Translations under genes and position numbers: made by a program
In this document: positions 41,801 through 53,800 of the stretch, piece by piece
How the letters are laid out: the number at the start of each line of letters is the position of its first letter
Numbering within the stretch: position 1 is the first letter of the stretch
Notes under the pieces: model-generated
Databases searched by the model: none
Told to the model about the DNA's origin: nothing
Seen by the model: the letters and a program-made list of their open reading frames with translations, nothing else
Assembly (NCBI RefSeq): GCF_023101765.2
Contig: NC_064223.1
Coordinates: 6,634,001 to 6,698,000 of the forward strand
Direction: 5' to 3'
Length of the DNA: 64,000 nt
Origin: Spodoptera frugiperda
Lineage: Eukaryota > Arthropoda > Insecta > Lepidoptera > Noctuidae

Positions 41801-44800
41801 ATTTTACAGTTTCAATTGTTTATTTTATATCTGGAATCAACACCATTGTAGTCTGATGCTTTATTTATCACTGTCTCTGTCATTGCACTCAACCTACTGA
41901 AGAAAGGCGTAATATAAGTTATGTGGAAGCACTCTATGTATACTTTGTGGATGACCATCCTCCGACCTCTGGTTATCCAAAAAGTAATAGAAATACCTTA
42001 ATATTTACGGTTTTGAAGAGGATTATGATTTACTTTGTAATCAGCAACGTAAATCGTGAGTAAAGTGTATCTGCATATGATAATTTACACCGGCTCTTAC
42101 TAGACAAATTCTACTAGAAATCTTTTAAAATGGGTGGTGCACATTTATTTCAATGGCTATTTGATAAAATCAATACTACGCAGGAATACATAAGACACTT
42201 ATTTGTATCTAATCCCTATCGGTATAAATTGGAACATTATACTGTTTATGGTATTCGTGTGAGCAATAGATCACGCAAGATGTATAAATAAACCGATCAG
42301 GTTAACATTCTCGCACGCACCTCAGGATACTGCTCTCATTTAAAATTAAAATAAAATGAAGACGGATTCAGTTGTGCAAGTCATTAAAGGACTACGTCAT
42401 CCTAGTTCATTATCTTGTTAAGCTTGACCTAATCTGTAAAAGCTAAAGGTATCGCAATTAAGTCTAATTTGATGACTAAATATGATATTATTTATTGATG
42501 TAACAACCCACAAGTCACAGCGAGCGAACGGTATAGCGAATTAATTTGCTAGCAAAATTAGTAGCGTTGCGGTCTACTTGTCGAGATGCATGCTCCGCTG
42601 CATTGCGTCGCCGACTTCATACAAGAACGTTGTACTTTTATAATATTAATACAATTTCTATTGACATATTTATTTAAGAAAATGTAAGCCTCATCATGTG
42701 GTCATTATTCTTCCTGCATCATGATGTTGTTGAAGTCGTGCCTGAACAATACTCGTTTAGGTTCTGTTTTTAATGTTATGAAAGGTCCACGATCTTGCGG
42801 AAGGCTTTGCGGCGGAACCGCAGGCCTCACGGTTGAAGGAGGGGGGAGGGGGCCGTGGGCGCGCTGACATCACCGCCGGAGCCAGTGGTTCTTACATCAC
42901 CGTGGATTGCCTCCCACTGGGCACCGCCTGCGTGCTCGCACCCCCCTCCTATTACTGAAAATCGATCGTCGCATACGCATAGTTTCTTTGACATGTACCC
43001 TACTTATTTTGTACTAATTCTGCTTTCAGTAAAATAACAAAAACTAAACCATCGTACTATTACTAACTTAATATTTTTTTACTATTCCGTTAGAGGCCTT
43101 ATATTTTAGCGTTCCTAAGTTCGTTACGTTCAGAGTTCAGATATTTACAAGTATAGTCTATGTTAAAAAGTACTAAAAATATTTTATAGCATATAAAGTA
43201 CTTAAGCAACAAGATGTAATATGTGACAATTGGCGAACAACAGTGACATTGGACTTCGCATAGATTACCTGAAATTAACCGTGAAATTACTTAACATAGG
43301 TCCATCAGAGATCAAGGCTCACATCGCCCACGACAATCGATATTTACCAATTCAATAACAATCATACTCAATTAGTAATTTCGCAATTTTAACCGTATTA
43401 GTTAATAGAATTGCTTACATACTCAAAGTACATATTGACGGACGGTCCATTACATGATTACCTTTTCAAGCAAGTAAACATTTTTTTTTTCTTCTAAATC
43501 TCGAGTAATTCCAGATGCCAAAAAAATCCAGAAATATTAATTCTTCCAAAAAAAATAAGTACCAAGTTATAATACAAATAGTGAAAAAAAAATCATGAAA
43601 CAATACGACATGTGTAATTTATATTGCATGCGTATCAGTGCTCTATTTAGTACGTGAGTGAGGTAATGGTTTACTATTAGAGGTGATACAATTACTACTA
43701 TGTTTCCATTAACCTCAGTGCATCCTTTGATCGCCAGTCAGAGCATACAATAACGCTTTATTACATGGGTTAGTCGATGTGAAACGTAAAGCAGTATGCA
43801 TCCCCACATTTCCCACGGCAATGATGTCAAATTGGTTTATCAATCACGGCGGGACGGATGCGGCGCGGAGCCGTCGCCCGCCGCCGTACGTGGGTGGTGT
43901 GTTCTGTAGTGCGTACAAGCCGTTGAATTCATGACGCGATGTTAATCGACCGGCGAGATGCGCACAGCTATTTGATACACTCAAAAAGATACTCACATTA
44001 CACTTAAAGATTGATGAATTTAATTAATCACCAAATAAACGTTTTTTCAGTCGAACAACAGTGCAGTTGCCCTACTATACTACTATGTAAGAGAAAAATA
44101 TAACTATTTCCAAACCGTTAGGTGTTAACAATTGATATAATAGCTTAAACAGGTTTAACGGCATCTCGTGGTGTGCACGCGGATGTAGCCGGAATAATTT
44201 GAGTACGATTGTGACGGGTTGTTGCGAAGAGGCTAAGTATTGTCCATTGATCATTCACAATAGGGGTCCGAGGTCAAACTCTTGTGCCACATCGATTGTG
44301 TTCTCATCTAGAGAAGATCAGAATATCCTGGCAATCTTTTGTAACACGATTTCTCCTAACGAACGAACAAAACGTCAATATTGAATCTAACAATCTTTGG
44401 CTCCGTACTCCAAATAGTGTTTGGCCTGTTTTTCTGGCTACAATCCTGGTGCCAAATAAAATTCTTTATTGGTTAATCAAAGAATTTAACAACGGCCTCA
44501 GATTTGGAAAACATTTAAAGTAAAAAAATAAGTTAAATGGCACATAGCTAGAATCATCATCATACTATCAGCCACAAGACGTCCACCGCTGAACATAGGC
44601 CACCACCAATGCCTTCCAGATAGGCCGTTTGGAAGCGAACTGCATCTAGCGACTCCTTGCAACCTTATTCAGGTCATCTGTCAACCTTGTAGGTAGACAT
44701 CCAACGCTGCACTTGCCAGTACGTGGCCTCCACTAGAGAACCTTTCTGCCCAGAGGCCGTCGATTCTCCGAGCTTTGTCACTTGCCCACTTGTCAAAAGG

Positions 44801-47800
44801 TAGGACGTAACATGGGATTACTATACGTATACAGCTTTGGCTATATGACGTGTTCTTGCCTTACGGGGATATTCATCTCGCTACAGAGGAATATTCCTCG
44901 CATTCTGCTCCTATACTCGGACACAGTGGTGTTTTGTACAAGCACGTCAGAATCTCGATGAACCAATAGTCGATATAGCATCACAGGAGAGACCTTAACA
45001 CTGCCGACGCCTCGATGGACTCAAAGCCCTTCACCTATGAGAAGGCCTTCGATGGCTCGGCGTTTGTGGGCTATTCCACAAACTCCATATTATGTATCAT
45101 ATATTTATTCACTTATTACGTAGAACATTATGAGCTAACATTTGCCAAGCCCACTATGTATATCAACTTGTGTTTAATTTTAAATTTTAAACAAATTTTA
45201 TAGATTATATGGAAGTTTACTGGAAACAAATGTCAAAGGACAACCAATCCGAGTGATTAGCTAAGCGTACCGATTTAGGTATACGACCTCCACATGGCAC
45301 ACGGAGCGCCTATCTCATACGGTGTATATCTCGAAATAGAATGCTAAGTATTCCGGATTATGTTTGCAACCAAATGAGGCATTTCTGTTAGTCATATCTA
45401 CATTTTATATAAGTATATCAGCAAATAGAACTGATCAACAATTAAAGTCAATGTACAGTTCGAATTCATTCTACTGACGTGAAATTGTTCAGTTTCCCCC
45501 GTCTAACAAAATGAGAATGTACCTACATAACATCCATCTACAATAATAGTCTACATGCGACATAAGGATGCGAATTATTTATTTGCTGGTTGGTCATCAA
45601 GTAAGCAGGAAATTGACGTGAACTGGCAAGCATAGGGGACAGCATTATAAAATCATAATATAGGTATAATAACAAGGTAATCATGCATAAATTAATATTT
45701 ATCTTATCGAAATAATATGTCGCATTCTAAATAACGTCTTCTACGTATTTCCGAAGGCATCGAGTTGCTAACTTACTACAGAACACTATCTGACCTGAAA
45801 TAATTTCAAGGTGACAATAATATTTGGGCTCATGTTGGTAATATGTTTATAATGGACACTGGAAGAGCGACCGAATCGATACTCACAGTAGGTTATAATA
45901 AATATCCGATGCGGAATCTGATAAAGTACAAAATTCCTAGATTAGCCTTATGAATGGCTTATCTAATTAGCAATTTAATTTCATAGAACATAAACTGTTT
46001 TACTAAGAAACACGTCTTATGAAAGACATTGTACAACTCTAGTACGAACCTTCCACCACAGTGGGTCTGAATCAAAGTTATGAATCCTTTGTTTCTTCAG
46101 AAAATTCAATTCTGATTACTTTTAACATGACTGCCTTGTACCTACATGAGCAACTTTAACAAAAAATGAACTCACGAACTCATGACCAATGAAGTCATCG
46201 TTGTCGGTGCCGACGTTCGTCATCAAGCCAAGCAACGTGGAAATGGCCGTTGCAAATCAAAATTGTACGAAAGAAAATAATAATACATATCTATTAACAT
46301 ATTAAAAACTAGTACCTACACTTGAGAATACTAGGTACTTTAGGACTTATAAAACCTTATGTATTCCGTTTGTGTTTATGGAATTCCCTATTAAAACTAT
46401 TCCGGTCGCCTAGATAGCAAGCAAAAAATGGCAACTAACTGAAACAGCAATAAACAAATGAGATCATGGATTTAATAGGAAACTGTGGGTTAATGACAGT
46501 CTAATTTAGCGTTTAATCAGATAAAAACAAATGAAGGCTGAAATTAATATTTTCCTATCATTATTACTTAAATAATATGTTCTGCGAAATCTTTGTTCTT
46601 GTGTTTTCGTGACGAAATTGATAAAACGTAGGTGATACGTAGAATTAATTTCTGCGTCCGTTCGTCGCATATAGGCAAATTTCTATGAAAAGGACGTCCT
46701 TAGGTAAATACATACTAAGGATGTAAATATGAAAAGAGAATTTCGCGCCCAAGAACGATTAAAACTTGAAATATTATTTGTAGTCCGCTTTAACAGTACT
46801 TAAAGATTAGCTGTGATTCAAGGGATTACCGAATACTTATGACAGTAAAATTTGTTTACATAGAATGTTATTCCCTAACATCTAGCCGCTATACGCAATT
46901 AAACAAGTTTATAAATAAAAGAATGTATGTAAAATCCAAAAATAAACAGTTCTCGACAACACATTATTCGTTCTATTATAAAAATATATTGTTGTAGGTT
47001 GCAATTTATTTTGTGAATCAAGTTGGTCATTCAACTCGGGCAGAATTCTATGATAAAACGTAATTAGATCATTCGCTCGTAATATTACATTCTACAGCGA
47101 ATTAAATGGCCTCCAAATTGTTCGGAATTGTTACAACTCAGTACTAAGATCTCTGTATATGACGTAAGATTGATTTGGAAAGCTTGATGTTTCTGCAATC
47201 TCATATATTTACGACAATCACATCTGCAAATGTATGTTCTGAACAAATATTTGAAAATGTTTAAGTAATACAGCTTTGTGTGTGAAAAACGAACACACCA
47301 ACATATGTGTGTTTAATGAATTCAATATAACACACCTTATCACACTCTACTTGTGAAGCAAATATGTATGTAAAGTATACATATATAATTGAGATATGAT
47401 ATGTATAAAACTCCTGATGATATTGTTGCAATATTGTACGTTGTACATACACCAGTTATCTATAGGAAATGTCCCTTTGAAAGTTTGACAGATGATAGAT
47501 AAATACCCAGAAAAGTTCACGTTCTTTGAATAACTTGTATTTCAACATAATATATTATTTATGTATATAATAGTTATGTATATTCGAATTCAGAAACGTG
47601 CTAAGGAATGGCGAACTATACTTATATTATGTAAATTACTAAACCACAGGTAGGTATATCACTTCCTTGTACGAAATCACAAAATGAATCATTCCAATAT
47701 CATAAAAATAACATTGTCCATATTCATATTATTAGTTGTTTTGCTATAGGTAGTATATAGGTACGTACATATGTATTGATTGAACAAAAACCGGACAAAC

Positions 47801-50800
47801 AATGTTTAGAACCTCAAAATAATTTTACATTTTTAAACTCACAAAATGTTGAACATGTATGTTTGGTGCATTGCCAAACTTCAGTCAAAATTATTAACAT
47901 CAAGTCAATGTTACTAGAGAGTTGAAGCTGAGCGCTAAAGCAAATAAGTGTCTTACTTATGATGTATGTGTTTATACCCACGCATACTGTGACGAGTCAG
48001 CAACACTTGCACCACCCAATTCTAATAAAAGCCTTACATATCCCTCACCACAACTCGATAACGAACAAAATTCAAGTATCAATAAGTATACAGTATTCTA
48101 TCCATTACTGACATACATAACAAAAGTATGTCTCTGGTTGTATTCACCCGTATAAACAAAACAGCTATCGCAATTTTCCACTAGTCTACTATATGTTTAT
48201 ATATAAGTTTTACACAACGTCACTGCAAATAAACTGGCATGTTTGTTCAATCTCCGAGATTTTAAAAAGTTTAGCGTAATGTGTCCGCGCCTGTACCACG
48301 CGGCGGAGCTGATCGCGCAGCACTGGTGACCGGCGAACGATAGCGACACTCCGACCCTACGACTGGTACCACGACACTGGCGACGACTCGCGCTAACGCA
48401 ACACCATCGCAAACACCGAGTACCGCGCCGGTCGCGGCCCACTGCCTACTGCTGGCTCTACCGACTGTACCACACACACTACACGACTGTGCTAAGGAGC
48501 GAGCATTGTATTCCAACCTCGTCGGTTGCACCTGATAACAACTGCGTACGCGACCACCTCTATCTGATTCTACACAATACGGCCGTTACTAAACTAACTT
48601 TAGCTGTATATTTAATTACGTCGCTGATAAGTAAGTACTTATGTCCCTTCGTGGTGAAAATGCACTTAAATGACAAACGACCACCACCTAAAATGATAAA
48701 ATTAGGAGAACTAACTTGAAGCGACCGCACCTGATTCTAAACAATAAAGTAACGGTAGAAATTAAACAAATTATTTAGTCAATAGGTTGAACATACACTG
48801 AGTAAGAAACTGGATTTTGTGTCAAAAAATATTTTTTGCAGCGTCAAAAGACACAGAAGGTCATAACCAGTCAATAAAGATCAAAATATACTCTGCAGAC
48901 TTTATGCGACTAAAAATGAAATAGTAGTTTGTTCCACTTTAATCAAATAGAAATTTGGCATGCGCATGTTACCTTCAACTCATAACTTTTGGCTATTTTT
49001 TAAGAATCACATTTGCTTTACACTTTCGCGTCATAATTCTCATTCTGTGCCAAATATTCAGTAGATAGGTTCGTGATATACATTCATAAAAAAAATGATT
49101 ATAATTGTTATTAAGAACGATTCCTATTTTTTACAATTAGGACGTGCTCAGTCAGAAATTGCTTATTTTTAGGAATAAATAATTAATGATCCTGAAAACT
49201 CGGGAGTAAATGGAAAAACTAAATAAAAAGAGGAAGGAGTATATTTTTTCCATGGTCACTCACTAGTCCCTAAAAATGGCGATTATATGTTTGTAGATAT
49301 GTATTTAAAAAAAAAGTTATAAAATATTTATTCTTAATAATGCGTAAATTAATGTACATTTTTAAGAACCTACGCCACATAGCCGACTATAAGTTAATTA
49401 AACAGGTTTATTTGGCTCTGTGTCAATCTGTTCTCACCTATTGTATTACATCATGGGGTGGAACTGCAAAGTCTATCTTGCTTCCTCTGGAACGCGCTCA
49501 AAGAGCAATTCTAAAGGTTGCTACCTTCCGCCCTTTTAGGTTTCCCACACACCAACTATACACTGCATGTAAAATACTAACAGTGCGCCAACTATTTATA
49601 TTGCAAACCATACTTTATCAGCACTCTGAGCTTCCTTTCGACCCAGTATCCCAAACCAGGAGGAGGAAAGATTTGGTTTGCTTTGAACCACAGACAAGAC
49701 ATGCATTTGCACATAGATTTTACGTATTTTTAGGACCATTTTTGTACAACAAGGTCAACAAGATACTAAATATATATAGTGTAAATTATTATAAATGTAG
49801 TACATTGTTATCAGAGTATCTACTAAATCTTGATTACGCAGACACAGAAAAACTATTGGAAGTTTTAGTATGAATGTAAGATTAGTTTGTAAGTTGTTAT
49901 TCTATTTCTGTACACATGCACCTAAATTGATAGTCTTGTAAGTGATGACCCGAAACACAGGTTTTTATAAACCTAGCTCGGGCAAGTCGCTAAATATACA
50001 TAAGTCTAGGTTAAAAAGTAAATTTTCCTATAGTTCCTAAATATTGGTAAGTTACTTATTAAGTTATTCCTAGTGCACTAGCATAATTATTGATTAATAC
50101 TTATTTGTGGCTGTTTCATGTAAATTATTTTGTGAAATAATGAAATAAAGGATTATTTATTTATATTTATTTATTTATTTATATTTATTTATAATTCAAA
50201 TGGCATATCGACATTGAAGACACCCACATTTTTGCATTATTTGAGCAAACAACAATCACTCAAAATGCAGATGCATTGCCCGAAGACTAATGGCACAGCT
50301 AACACGACATCCGTTGTCGGACAATGACCAAAATAAAGTTGATCGCAGCACATCGCGTGGAGCTTGCTGCTGTATTTTGGCAAGTCGAGCAGTGCGTGTC
50401 GCGGGCGCCTGATGGCATCATCGCTATGGAGGATCGTGACGTCACCGCGCCTTTTCCAAACGTGGCCGCCAGACGAAAATAGTCCCCGCCCCGCTACCGA
50501 CCGCGGCCCCTCGCCTCGTCACCGACCGAATTAGCGAGCGAAGCGGTCGGCATTCAGCAACGGCACAGAACAAGGCAGCTTGCCCAACAAAGACAATCCA
50601 TTTCCGAGTTCAGATGGAAGTCCTTTAAATGCAACTACAGGGCAGGTGGTTTCAGCATTCTAAGTAATATGATTTGCAATGTCTAACTACTTACAATCAT
50701 ATAACACATTATTAGGCTTTTATTCTGGTCATATAGTTAATTGATTCGACAGAAAAACGTACTAGAGCCTGTTTATAAATGAAATCGGTTAAAAAACTTC

Positions 50801-53800
50801 CTTTTCTGTGATTTTCTGTATAAATTAGACCAAACCTATGGATCGTACAAGGAAGATTTACCGTTTTAAATATTTATTTACTGAAATACTTCTAAATATG
50901 GTTTCAAATTGCGTTTGAAAATAATGGTAATTGTAGGAAAAAGTTTTCATCGCTACATCAAACATACAATGACAGTAGAAACGGTTGATACTTATTAAAA
51001 ATTCTTACCTTTATAGAAGTAATATTCACAATATATACATAGATTATTTTGTCGTAATAGCTAATACTCACACTTTATAACCTTACAAAAATATTCACTT
51101 GTGGTTGTACGTATAGTTCCCGAACGTCTGACGCAGCAGTAATAAAGTACTGACGGACAAGCCTGAATATGACGACCCCTAAAGCAGCTTTCGTGTAATT
51201 CATAAATAAATCTTATACTCTCATTGGATAGGGGTGCTAACGAGCTGACGGATCATATGATGGTGACTATGGTGAGCGATCAGTGCCCATGGACAACCTG
51301 CAGCATCAGAGGACATGAGACAGGTTTTAACTCACTCTTCTAAGCTGGCTACGCAAGAGATAAGTATTAAATGTATGTGTGTGTGTATAGTCTGTATGCT
51401 AAACATATAAGCATTTTCTGTTCCATCTCCATCATTATCCAATGGGATGAACATCTGACACGATCGGTCAGACAGACGAGGGAGGTCAAGCGAAGGTACA
51501 ATGTCTTCAGTCTGTACGTACATATAAGTTAATAAACGATGACACCATTCAATAGGGAATTTCTATAATTCCACACATGTATCTATTTATTTTGTCATTG
51601 ATATATTGAGAATACAATAACAAAATGTCATAAATATAAATACAATGCCTGTTTGTTTGCTAACGTAACATATTAATTTATTAATATAACAATATTCAGT
51701 AAGAGAATATAAATCACTGCGGTATTCAAAACATCACATAATTAATTTCCCATTTATTACAAACATTGTTTAGAATAAATTGGAAATTAATAGTGTATAG
51801 TTATTTGCAGATAATGTACGATTGGATAATATAATATGCATAATTCAGTACAAACCTATAATAAATTACTTTGAAATATTAGTCAGTATATACTAAATAA
51901 ATAACTACATGCAGAATTGTAGATCATGGCGCCAGACCATAGATATAATAAATATTTTTTAATAATTCTGTGGACCAGATCAACAGAACTAATACTGAAA
52001 ACATTAAAATACTTTGGACATAATGACAGTCAATATTTTAAAAATTAAATAAAAAAATTAAAATCCCCGTCACAACAACTTAAGTAATTTCCCTTTAAAA
52101 AGTAAAAAGTAATAAAATAAACTCAATGTTAAAGTACCTAAGAATCTATTAATAATTCCAAAAAAAATACGTCGCCTTTCCAATGCAAAACCGTGGAAAT
52201 CGGTTCGTGCGTTCTGGAGTTATAGCGGCAGGAAGGAAAACCCGACTTAATTTTATATTATAGATGTACCTAAATATCAAATCATTCAGACCTATGACAG
52301 TTTATATCCTTTCATCAACCAGAAAGAACTGATGATATTCAAATGACTGAACAAATTTTCTTGCATGAAGCAAACAAAGACTATGACAAAGAAAACTTAA
52401 CCAAAATCTATTCAGCCATTCACGAATTAAGATCATTTAAGAAAGGCAGACATCTCAAGTACGCAGATTATGGACGGTCTACAAAAATGCATTTTTCTGT
52501 TTGAGCTCATTTAAACACTCTTGGCAAATACGGCATTGCAACAGCCGCGCCGCATGTCCGTAAAATTCTTAGATGACCTACAACATTACAGCTTTTCTCT
52601 GGTCAAGGAATATGCAGCTATAAGTTCACACATACGTTAAAATATTCTACAACATTACAGCTTTTCTCTGGTCAAGGAATATGCAGCTATAAGTTCACAC
52701 ATACGTTAAAATATTTTGTTGTTATGCTTCTGTGGATGAGTTCTACTTGTAGTTTCATTTAAGTCGTGTAAGTGGTCTCCATACTGTATATCGCAGATTG
52801 TTATTAACTCCACTAATTAAGTACTGTGTACATAATTTACCGCTTTATATAACTAGAAGGATAGACTCGAACTACAACGGCTAATAGCTACTAGCAGTGT
52901 ACAGTCTTCTGTGTCATTTCTATTCCTTCAATCATGGCTTGTGATTAATTGTTGCAGGATCCAAGAAGTCGTTCATGTATGTGGACCCCTAGGACAAAAG
53001 GGTCTTGGAGTTTAGTTGGTACGGAAGAATGATAAGGTTATCCTCCAAAAAGATTAGTGTCATTGCAACTCCATGCAAATAACGATTCCTAGTGGAAAGT
53101 TACACATAGACGTGTTTTATCATCGTATGTGAAATCCTCATTCGAACATGAGACGTTGGGAAAGAAGATCTTTCCGTCTATGACAAAAGATCATGTTTAC
53201 TGAAATGGTTGTAACTTAGTCCGTCTGGTAGTTATGATATGACTTGTTTTCAAATTTTCAAATAGTTTTGACAAATCATTGTTGTATGAACCCGTAAAAT
53301 TCTTAAGGGCCTCCCTAGGACGAATAGTTTCAAAACATCTGATTTATTTTGATCAATTTTCTCTCATCTTCCAAGTCTTTGCGCGAGTTACCAACCTTTT
53401 TTTGGTTCTAAGTTTTTGACTGAATCATGAATAATTTTCTTAATTGTAATAATTAATTATGGAATCGTCTCTTACGGCTACTCACTCGCTTGTGGTAACT
53501 AATAAGTACCTATTGCGTCTACGTCTCTACCTCAACAAATTCATAAGTACAGGTTGATCCATTCATATATCCAGTCATATAAATATCAGTCTTTAATTTA
53601 AGTACTGACCAGTAAATAAAAACATACACCAAAACAACATATTAATCTCGAAATCTAATCGGTTTTTGATATACATTAAGTAGGTAGGTACATAAAACGC
53701 CAATCGATATCCTTCTTGACTACTTACCTACGTGATGTTCTTTTCTAGCTTCTGTTGTAGAATTTTTGATAATTTTTATTCAATAACATACTTATTTTTT

